Below, one piece after another: positions 1 to 4,945 of a stretch of DNA of 5,241 nt. The position numbers and the translations under genes were made by a program. The stretch is taken from positions 1-5,241 of the forward strand of contig JAAOYD010000065.1 of assembly GCA_018221165.1 (NCBI GenBank). The letters run 5' to 3'. The stretch is from Candidatus Woesearchaeota archaeon. GTDB lineage: Archaea; Nanobdellota; Nanobdellia; Woesearchaeales; UBA525. Every line of letters starts with the position of its first letter. Positions within the stretch are counted from its first letter, which is position 1. The notes below the pieces were generated by a model, which did no database searches, was not told the origin of the DNA, and saw only the letters and a program-made list of their open reading frames with translations.

Positions 1-1757
1 CCCTTCCTCACCATTTTCACAGTCACAAACGCTGAAAGACCAGCGCCGAGGACGAAGCCGCTCAAGAACAAGAGAACAAGATACGCTTGGACAGGGACTC
101 GGAAGCCTTGTGGTTCGGGGAAGTACAACGCGAGATTGCTCAGTTCGAGCGCGTACTCGCTGAAGGTCATGGCGCTGAATGGGTCACTCTCCGCTAAACT
201 CGCGGCGTAACGGAAATAGCTGTAGCCGAGGATGGGGAAGCTACCTGCAGTGGCTTGTTCGGCAATCATAGCTTCAGCGGCGACGAGCTTTGCGTCAATT
301 AATGCGTCGAGATGCTCCTCACGCACAGCGAGAGAACCCGCGAGAAGGTTTGCCTCAGCCAACGCTCGCGACGCGCGGAACAAACAAAGCGCATAGAGGT
401 CATTCGATTGCTCGCTCCACGCCTCATCCAACTCCTCACGCGCATCGATCAATAACCGGTCAGGCAAGTAGAGCTTGGCGTAATTCAACCGTTCCTCGGC
501 GAGCGCCAAGCGTTCGTTGCACGCTCGTATTAGATGTGCCTCATTGAGATTGATTGTCGGGCTTTCCATCTCGAAGAATGCGCTCCACACCTTTGCGGAG
601 TTGAAACGCTCGTAGGCAAAGCCCAAGGTGCTCGCTGAAATATTGTACCGGTCCTCTTTCAGCAGTGCTTTTTGCACTTCTTCCAACCTAGTTGACACGA
701 TGACGTAGGTCTCGAGCTCCGCAAGCGTATCCAGTTGATTAAGATTTTCATCGAGCTTGTCGCGCAACTCATGGGTTTGTTTCAGAAGCTGGGCGTAGAG
801 ACCCATGCGTTTCAAGCTAATCATGTCTTCGAATGAGATAGAACGCAAGCGAATCAAGTCGCCAAAGCAATAACTGGCAGCACTGTACCAATCCTCACGC
901 TCCATTGCATTAATGTATCTTACTGTAAGGTTTGCATCTTCCTCGTATTTGTCCTCAGCGACGAGCTCTTCGATGAGTACTGTGCGACGGCTGCACAATT
1001 TTTCTGTCACTGACTGCATAATCTCAGTGTAGCTCTCCGGCACGATGAGCGGTTGCACCTCTTCTACAGATGCCTGGCCGGTGAACTGGGCGAGCGCTTC
1101 CTCTAAGGAAGAGACACGCACGATGTTCACACCAAGACCGTCAAGCTCGACAGGGATGTAGAATCGAGAAAGATTGATTGATTCGTTTCCGCGCTCGTTC
1201 ATTGACCGATTGAGTTGTTCGACATAAGTCCTATTCAGGGTTTGGGGCACGGAGAAGCTGCTAATCAGTACGGTTGTCAAGCCTGCCTCTGCGGCAGCCA
1301 TCGATTTCTCTTTCTCGCCAGCAACTGGGCCGATGAGTCCGCCACTGTTGATGGTGCCAGTCATGGCCATATTGCTGTCTAGCTCTAAGCCATCAAGCAT
1401 GGCCACTGTCAGCACAGCGATGGCAGCGCCAGCGCTTGGTCCACCGATGACCGGCGATCCCGCTCTGATAGTGTAGAAGAAATCATAGCGTGAGCAGTCA
1501 GTCTCGACATACGCGCAGGCCACTTGATTGGCGAAACGCGTACTGCTCTGGGTATCCACCCGAGTCAAAGGATAGGTATCAATGAAGATTTGGCCGTTTC
1601 CCGGCTTCATTTCGAGGAAGAGATCTGCAGTGCCACCATGACGTTCATCGAGTGGGCTGTCAGTCTCGGTGACAGTGAGCAGTGTGAGATGCCCGGTTTG
1701 AGCTATAACTTGAGGGATGAGGAGAAGAATGATGAGTAACGTGATGAGAAGTCTCAT
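1..1757 (-). CDS. Membrane-anchored Lon-type (S16) serine protease, COG1750-like, 3' end outside window
   Basis: The ATG at 1757 opens a frame of 585 codons with no stop before the window edge. Residues 1-19 are a signal peptide (MRLLITLLII, then a hydrophobic stretch ending in VIA). Residues about 20-230 resemble a Lon proteolytic domain: GGPSAG at 105-110 places the nucleophile at Ser108, and GPVAGEKEK at 143-151 places the general-base lysine at Lys149, matching the Ser-Lys dyad of Lon (E. coli Ser679/Lys722). There is no AAA+ ATPase domain. Residues about 235-550 are mostly charged and helical, without a motif I recognise. A hydrophobic segment at about 555-579 followed by KMVRK looks like a C-terminal transmembrane anchor, so the protease domain should face outside the cytoplasm and the gene should stop soon after the edge. 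This architecture fits archaeal COG1750 'predicted serine protease' proteins. The substrate is unknown. The start lies 3 bases after the bud32 stop, which implies co-transcription. Confidence 0.88.
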   Translation of the reverse strand, partial: MRLLITLLIILLLIPQVIAQTGHLTLLTVTETDSPLDERHGGTADLFLEMKPGNGQIFIDTYPLTRVDTQSSTRFANQVACAYVETDCSRYDFFYTIRAGSPVIGGPSAGAAIAVLTVAMLDGLELDSNMAMTGTINSGGLIGPVAGEKEKSMAAAEAGLTTVLISSFSVPQTLNRTYVEQLNRSMNERGNESINLSRFYIPVELDGLGVNIVRVSSLEEALAQFTGQASVEEVQPLIVPESYTEIMQSVTEKLCSRRTVLIEELVAEDKYEEDANLTVRYINAMEREDWYSAASYCFGDLIRLRSISFEDMISLKRMGLYAQLLKQTHELRDKLDENLNQLDTLAELETYVIVSTRLEEVQKALLKEDRYNISASTLGFAYERFNSAKVWSAFFEMESPTINLNEAHLIRACNERLALAEERLNYAKLYLPDRLLIDAREELDEAWSEQSNDLYALCLFRASRALAEANLLAGSLAVREEHLDALIDAKLVAAEAMIAEQATAGSFPILGYSYFRYAASLAESDPFSAMTFSEYALELSNLALYFPEPQGFRVPVQAYLVLLFLSGFVLGAGLSAFVTVKMVRK

Positions 1758-1760
1758 TTT

Positions 1761-2345
1761 CTAGAACTTCGCCTTGTTTCGGCCGCGTCGCTCGACGACT
1801 TTGAGGCGATCGAGGACGTTCGTTGCGCGTTCCCCTTCATTATAGCCTTTGAGAAACTCCTTGTATGCCTGTTCGTACACGCCATAGTGTTTGCTTTCCA
1901 GAGCTTGCTTGAAGAGATGGATGTCGACAGCTTTATGCTCCGCATCGGTACTTGTGAAACTCAAACCAAAATCGATGAAGGACAATTCAGAACCGTTCAC
2001 AATCATGTTGCTCGTGGTGAGGTCACCATGGATGATGTTTGCTTCGTGCAGTTTTGCCAATTGTTCACCAACGACTTTTGCCCAGGAAACCTTCTCGTCG
2101 AGTACTGTTTTGAGCTGGACGCCATCCATGAATGACATTGTGAGGCGTTCCTTCCGGTCAGTTTCGATGAGCATCGGACCGTTGATTGGAAGCTTCTGGA
2201 GAATCTTCGCTTCTCGCCGTGTGCGGCTCTGTCGCAGGTCAAGATCGAGCAACGGGTGTCGATAACCTTTTCGCACCCTGTCCTTGATGACCTTGTCACC
2301 GTCTCGATAGATAATCGCTTCCGCACCTGCACCTATCTGTTCCAT
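1761..2345 (-). CDS. bud32: Bud32, KEOPS complex atypical serine/threonine kinase/ATPase
   Basis: Bud32 is the kinase-like ATPase of KEOPS (with Kae1, Cgi121 and Pcc1), which makes N6-threonylcarbamoyladenosine at position 37 of ANN-decoding tRNAs. Counting from the ATG at 2345 (194 codons): MEQIGAGAEAIIYR is the family N-terminus with its unusual nucleotide loop; VIKDR gives the ATP-binding lysine (Lys21); RTRREAKIL carries the helix-C glutamate (Glu45); HGDLTTSN at 106-113 is the catalytic loop (Asp108, Asn113); IDFG at 124-127 holds the metal-binding Asp125; and the tail ERRGRNK is the basic C-terminus typical of Bud32/PRPK. All key residues are present. The frame stays open to a GTG at 2465, which would add 40 residues. 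I prefer 2345 because family members begin at this point and a TATA box lies about 28 bases upstream, fitting a leaderless mRNA. It is not fused to Kae1, as it is in some archaea, and no other KEOPS gene is in the window. Confidence 0.93.
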   Translation of the reverse strand: MEQIGAGAEAIIYRDGDKVIKDRVRKGYRHPLLDLDLRQSRTRREAKILQKLPINGPMLIETDRKERLTMSFMDGVQLKTVLDEKVSWAKVVGEQLAKLHEANIIHGDLTTSNMIVNGSELSFIDFGLSFTSTDAEHKAVDIHLFKQALESKHYGVYEQAYKEFLKGYNEGERATNVLDRLKVVERRGRNKAKF

Positions 2346-2370
2346 AAAATCTTGAGAATGAGCAGGGGGT

Positions 2371-2376
2371 TTTAAA
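2371..2376 (-). promoter_or_regulatory. Probable TATA box of bud32
   Basis: On the minus strand the sequence reads AAGCTTTAAAACCCCC. The TTTAAA core is centred about 28 bases upstream of the bud32 ATG at 2345, so transcription would start at or next to the start codon. No Shine-Dalgarno sequence precedes that ATG, which suits a leaderless message. The rnp4 gene has nearly the same box at nearly the same distance. Confidence 0.6.
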
Positions 2377-2399
2377 GCTTGTTGCTTGAGTAACAAGCT
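2376..2399. repeat. Inverted repeat abutting the bud32 TATA box
   Basis: AGCTTGTT (2376-2383) and AACAAGCT (2392-2399) are perfect 8-base inverted arms separated by an 8-base spacer. The repeat begins at the upstream edge of the bud32 TATA box, overlapping where TFB would bind, so it is placed like an operator. No T-rich tract follows it on the minus strand, so it is not an evident terminator of the upstream gene. If the longer GTG start of bud32 were used, the repeat would lie inside coding sequence. Confidence 0.5.
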
Positions 2400-2402
2400 C
2401 CG
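2392..2402. repeat. Copy 1 of 11-base word shared with the rnp4 promoter region
   Basis: AACAAGCTCCG here is identical to positions 4853-4863, in the leader side of the rnp4 promoter. In this copy it lies upstream of the bud32 TATA box and overlaps the right arm of the inverted repeat. It could be a regulator site shared by two tRNA-processing genes, or a coincidence. Confidence 0.4.
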
Positions 2403-2490
2403 AATGTCAGTGAGGATGGTTGGGTTTGAGGGTGTTGTGCTACCGAATGTCCACTCCAAATTCACGTTAAAATCAGGGTGATTGGTGCAG

Positions 2491-2498
2491 AATAAATA
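2491..2498 (-). promoter_or_regulatory. Possible second TATA box upstream of bud32
   Basis: The minus strand reads TATTTATT here, between the end of the helical-repeat gene (2523) and bud32. It is centred about 29 bases upstream of the GTG at 2465, the start of the longest in-frame bud32 reading. It could drive a longer bud32 transcript with a leader of about 120 bases, or a leaderless message starting at that GTG. The base composition is promoter-like, but nothing else supports it. Confidence 0.3.
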
Positions 2499-2522
2499 CG
2501 TCCTCGGAGAGATCCGGAAAGT

Positions 2523-3707
2523 TTACTTAGCTTTTATCATTTGATCCATTGCCTGGTACAACGTTGCCTGCTTCTCTTTGCCGAGATTTTCAGCAACTCT
2601 CGCCGCTTCTGAATATTTTTCTTGTTGTTCATAGACTCGCATGCCTTCTTCGATAAGGGCTACATCACCTGTAATCTCGTAACCAACATTGATTATGGTG
2701 ATGATTTGTCCATAATCCTTTTCCTTTCGTTTTTCTTGTACAATTGCTAAAAGAGGTTTGCTTACTTCTTTTTTGATACCTGCGAGTTCATACAAATCAA
2801 TAAACTCTTTGTATTCTCGACCTTTGTCAAGGTGTCTGAATGGACTGTCATTACAGGGATCTATTTTTCTCGCCAATACTTGCGCTTCCTCTTCTTCGCC
2901 GAGGTTCATCAAGCCTGCAACTAATGACAGGTAAAATCGTGGGCTGTCTGTTGTATAGACTGTTTGTGCTTCCTCCACAAGAAGCTTTCTCGCTTCTGCT
3001 TCTTTTCCTAATGCTATTGCGCATTCGGCAAACACGTCTTGATCTCCGCAACGAGTATTTCTATTCTGAGAATTTTCAGGATGGTGTTTCTTATACCCTA
3101 GCTTCGCAACTTTCTTCACTATTCTTGGGACGTGCTCTTGAGCGATAGGGAGTGCTAAGCGAACTCCACATTTTTCTTTGAGATACAATTGTATTGCTTC
3201 TTTGTAGTTTCCGAGTTCGTGTTGCATATGTCCTTTAATATATCCGCTGCTTGAATTTTCCCATTCCAATTCATTCCAAAGCTGGCGTGCTTGTTCAGTA
3301 TTTCCGAAGGCAAGAGCGATTTTTCCTGCAGTGTATTTTGCTGTCCAACTATAACCTAAGATGTCTTTCATGTCTTCTAATCGTTCAATCGCGTACGCAG
3401 CTATGTTTGCATCACACTTGGCGACCATCTCTTCTAAACCTAAACAACTTCCGCTTTCAACTTCCCTGTCAATATATTCCCTTGCAAGATGTTGGAGTCT
3501 TTCTGGATCAGTGTCTTTGGCATGTTCAATCTCGACTTGTAGAAGGTTTGAGAGGCTCATTCCTTGTAGGCGCTCCATCAAGGCATCTGCTACTTCTACT
3601 TTTCCCGGTTTATACAAGCTCATCAGGAACGTGACGTGATTTTCTGGTTCTAGTGCATCAAGTATATCACTTAACGATGCTAATGATTCAGGGTCGAATT
3701 CAATCAT
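2523..3707 (-). CDS. Helical-repeat (TPR-like) protein of unknown function
   Basis: I do not recognise a named family. The protein (394 residues from the ATG at 3707) is soluble and almost wholly helical, with no signal peptide or membrane segment. From about residue 120 it shows repeated 30-40-residue units in the TPR style, with signatures such as ALAFGNTEQARQLW, HELGNYKEAIQLY, ALGKEAEARKLL, NLGEEEEAQVLA and EKYSEAARVAENLG. Such proteins are usually protein-binding scaffolds. A basic, Asn- and His-rich stretch (GYKKHHPENSQNRN) interrupts the repeats near residue 205-220. The frame also has an ATG at 3743 and a TTG at 3767. I chose 3707 because the bases above it are AT-rich and hold an inverted-repeat arm, and because the acidic soluble protein begins there; the start is uncertain. 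Sampled 60-base lines are about 32-43% GC against roughly 50-60% in the Lon-type gene. It is divergent from the TrmB-like regulator gene. Confidence 0.8.
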   Translation of the reverse strand: MIEFDPESLASLSDILDALEPENHVTFLMSLYKPGKVEVADALMERLQGMSLSNLLQVEIEHAKDTDPERLQHLAREYIDREVESGSCLGLEEMVAKCDANIAAYAIERLEDMKDILGYSWTAKYTAGKIALAFGNTEQARQLWNELEWENSSSGYIKGHMQHELGNYKEAIQLYLKEKCGVRLALPIAQEHVPRIVKKVAKLGYKKHHPENSQNRNTRCGDQDVFAECAIALGKEAEARKLLVEEAQTVYTTDSPRFYLSLVAGLMNLGEEEEAQVLARKIDPCNDSPFRHLDKGREYKEFIDLYELAGIKKEVSKPLLAIVQEKRKEKDYGQIITIINVGYEITGDVALIEEGMRVYEQQEKYSEAARVAENLGKEKQATLYQAMDQMIKAK

Positions 3708-3726
3708 TTTACTTACTGTTAAGTGA
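3667..3726. repeat. Spaced 9-base inverted repeat at the 5' end of the helical-repeat gene
   Basis: TCACTTAAC (3667-3675) and GTTAAGTGA (3718-3726) are perfect inverted arms 42 bases apart. The right arm lies just upstream of the ATG at 3707 and the left arm lies about 11 codons inside the gene. The spacing from arm centre to arm centre is about 51 bases, close to five helical turns. This would suit a regulator dimer pair or a looped operator, possibly for the adjacent TrmB-like protein. That role is inference. Confidence 0.4.
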
Positions 3727-3775
3727 CATATCTTAATAATCATTTGTGATACTATTTGAGATAACAAAAGACAGT

Positions 3776-3783
3776 TTTATAAA
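3776..3783. promoter_or_regulatory. Palindromic TATA box of the divergent trmB-like promoter
   Basis: TTTATAAA is a perfect palindrome. On the plus strand its centre lies about 26 bases before the ATG at 3805 of the TrmB-like gene, the classic spacing for a leaderless archaeal transcript. On the minus strand it would place a transcription start near 3753, about 10 bases before the ATG at 3743 or 46 before the ATG at 3707 of the helical-repeat gene, so one box might serve both directions. A TrmB-type protein bound here could repress both genes. Confidence 0.6.
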
Positions 3784-3804
3784 TGAGTGAATCCTTACAA
3801 GAGT

Positions 3805-4530
3805 ATGGATACAGCAATCCTTCGGGAGATAGGGCTTACTCAATCAGAAATCAAAGTCTATCTTGCCCTTCTCAAACTAACAACAAGCACAGCGGGTTCC
3901 ATCGTTGATGGGGCAGGGTTGCAGAATGCTGCAGTCCATCGCATCCTGCACGCACTCACTGAAAAAGGACTCATCACCTACAGTTATGAAGGAAAAGTGA
4001 AAGAATACCAAGCGATGTCGCCCGAACGCCTACTTGCGATGGTTGATGATCGACGCGCAAAACTTGCCAAGCTCATACCGCAGCTAGAAGCGAGCAGAGA
4101 TGCAGAACGAGAACAACCAGTCTCGATAACCTTCAGAGGATTGCGCGGGATACGAGAATTATGGAACCTGCTCATTGAGCAACCAAAACAAGAACTGCTT
4201 TCCTATGGTGCACCAGGACGAGCACATACACTTCTTGGTGACTCTTTTTGGAAGTCCCACCATCTTAAGCGAACAGAAAGAAAGATTGCTTCACGACACA
4301 TCTTTAATCGCTCGTTGAAATGGCGCGGAGAAGAAATGAAATCACTCCCTTCTGTTCAGGTACGTTACACCGAAAAAGAATTCGAAGGCCTCACGGAAAC
4401 CGCCATTTGCGGAGACAAAGTAGGTATCATCATTTACCTTGAGAAACCTGTTGGCTTTCTCATCAACGAAGCACTTGTCGCAAGTACATACAAGAAATTC
4501 TTTGAACAACTCTGGACAGCATCGCAATAG
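3805..4530 (+). CDS. TrmB-family transcriptional regulator (short form)
   Basis: The N-terminal domain is a TrmB-type winged helix-turn-helix. It opens with LREIGLTQSEIKVYLALLK (residues 6-24); the helix-turn-helix follows at about 29-57 (GLQNAAVHRILHALTEKGLI) and a wing at about 58-70 (TYSYEGKVKEYQAM). A charged helix at about 72-103 probably acts as a dimerising linker. Residues about 106-241 form the TrmB effector-type domain, with FRGLRGIRELW, SYGAPG, HIFNRS and the strand pair TAICGDKVGIIIYLEKP. At 241 residues it lacks the extra C-terminal sugar-binding part of the roughly 340-residue TrmB and TrmBL1 sugar sensors, so its ligand cannot be inferred. A GTG at 3787 would add six residues. 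I prefer the ATG at 3805 because the TATA box lies about 26 bases before it and the family starts there. Likely targets are its own promoter and the divergent helical-repeat gene. Confidence 0.87.
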   Translation: MDTAILREIGLTQSEIKVYLALLKLTTSTAGSIVDGAGLQNAAVHRILHALTEKGLITYSYEGKVKEYQAMSPERLLAMVDDRRAKLAKLIPQLEASRDAEREQPVSITFRGLRGIRELWNLLIEQPKQELLSYGAPGRAHTLLGDSFWKSHHLKRTERKIASRHIFNRSLKWRGEEMKSLPSVQVRYTEKEFEGLTETAICGDKVGIIIYLEKPVGFLINEALVASTYKKFFEQLWTASQ

Positions 4531-4531
4531 T

Positions 4532-4843
4532 TTACATGACCTTCCTGCGCACATTGCCACACTCTTGGCATCGTAGGATACGAATGCCTTTCTTCACCCG
4601 AATCGTGCTGTTTGTGCCTTGGACAAGATAGGCGTCGCACGTGCGGCAATAGTGGTTCCAGAATTCAGGGATACGCAGCTGGACACGCATAGCTGTTCTC
4701 CGCGCTTGTTTTACCCTGCGCGTTGCCATCTTTGTGTTGCCAGCTACAAAAGAAGCTTTTGCCTCGTCGAACAGTCGCCTGACTTCTTGATGCGCTTGCT
4801 TCAACACAGCGGGCGGTCGCTTCTTGTATCCTCGCTTTTGCAT
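4532..4843 (-). CDS. rnp4: RNase P protein component 4 (Rpp21/Rpr2 family)
   Basis: This 103-residue basic protein matches archaeal Rnp4, which binds the specificity part of RNase P RNA as a heterodimer with Rnp1 (Rpp29) and aids removal of tRNA 5' leaders. Residues about 12-55 form the N-terminal helical pair rich in Lys and Arg (ARRTAMRVQLRIPEFW is the family joint). The zinc ribbon follows: CRTC with Cys66 and Cys69, then CQEC with Cys92 and Cys95, all four ligands present, ending in GNVRRKVM. The length is normal for the family. The ATG at 4843 is supported by a TATA box about 26 bases upstream, so the mRNA is probably leaderless. The stop codon is one base from the convergent TrmB-like gene's stop. 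Confidence 0.93.
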   Translation of the reverse strand: MQKRGYKKRPPAVLKQAHQEVRRLFDEAKASFVAGNTKMATRRVKQARRTAMRVQLRIPEFWNHYCRTCDAYLVQGTNSTIRVKKGIRILRCQECGNVRRKVM

Positions 4844-4852
4844 ACTCCCACA

Positions 4853-4863
4853 AACAAGCTCCG
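4853..4863. repeat. Copy 2 of 11-base word shared with the bud32 promoter region
   Basis: AACAAGCTCCG is identical to 2392-2402 and on the same strand. Here it lies between the rnp4 TATA box and its start codon, so a protein bound to it would sit over the transcription start region. In the bud32 region the same word lies on the far side of the TATA box. Confidence 0.4.
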
Positions 4864-4866
4864 GGG

Positions 4867-4872
4867 TTTAAA
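4867..4872 (-). promoter_or_regulatory. Probable TATA box of rnp4
   Basis: The minus strand reads GAAAGCTTTAAACCCC. The TTTAAA core is centred about 26 bases upstream of the rnp4 ATG at 4843, predicting transcription from the start codon itself. The purine-rich GAAAGC just before it is in the place of a TFB recognition element. The block is nearly identical to that in front of bud32. Confidence 0.65.
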
Positions 4873-4900
4873 GCTTTCGCTCGACAAAAAAAGAGTAAGA

Positions 4901-4907
4901 TATATAA
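4901..4907 (+). promoter_or_regulatory. Probable TATA box of the 2-oxoacid:ferredoxin oxidoreductase gene
   Basis: TATATAA lies on the plus strand after an A-rich run (CAAAAAAAGAG). Its centre at about 4904 predicts a transcription start near 4930, leaving a leader of about 16 bases before the start codon at 4946. That leader contains a good ribosome binding site, unlike the apparently leaderless neighbours. Confidence 0.65.
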
Positions 4908-4934
4908 ACTCCTGCCAGGGGTATCCTCTACAAA

Positions 4935-4940
4935 GAGGTG
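4935..4940 (+). promoter_or_regulatory. Ribosome binding site that fixes the TTG start
   Basis: GAGGTG matches the anti-Shine-Dalgarno end of 16S rRNA and ends 5 bases before the TTG at 4946. No ATG or GTG occurs in this frame upstream of the conserved GGPAG motif, so this site decides the start codon. It also forms part of the right arm of a small hairpin, CCTCT-ACAA-AGAGG (4925-4938). Confidence 0.6.
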
Positions 4941-4945
4941 GGTGC

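Noticed and set aside
290..547. Plus-strand open frame of 85 codons
   Set aside because: It lies antisense to the Lon-type protease gene and its product is rich in Arg, His, Pro and Thr with no family features, as expected of a shadow frame.
1524..1739. Plus-strand open frame of 71 codons
   Set aside because: It is antisense to the signal peptide and protease domain of the Lon-type gene, which has clear motifs on the other strand.
1887..2265. Two overlapping plus-strand frames across bud32
   Set aside because: Bud32 on the minus strand carries all kinase motifs here; these frames give Cys- and Ser-rich products without motifs.
2501..2522. Possible terminator hairpin after the helical-repeat gene (CGGA-TCTC-TCCG)
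   Set aside because: The stem is only four pairs and no T-rich tract follows on the minus strand, so it is not a convincing archaeal terminator.
2840..3148. Plus-strand frame of 102 codons with leucine-rich stretches
   Set aside because: It is a reverse reading of helical-repeat coding sequence; its Leu-rich runs come from antisense Glu/Lys codons.
3251..3639. Two plus-strand frames of 127 and 92 codons
   Set aside because: Both are antisense to the 5' half of the helical-repeat gene and have no recognisable domain or ribosome binding site.
4434..4649. Minus-strand frame with several Cys and His residues
   Set aside because: The Cys residues come from reading the rnp4 zinc-ribbon codons in another frame; Rnp4 itself is in the correct frame with normal spacing.
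4911..4919. CCTG-C-CAGG palindrome after the oxidoreductase TATA box
   Set aside because: Four-base arms are too short to support an operator call on their own.
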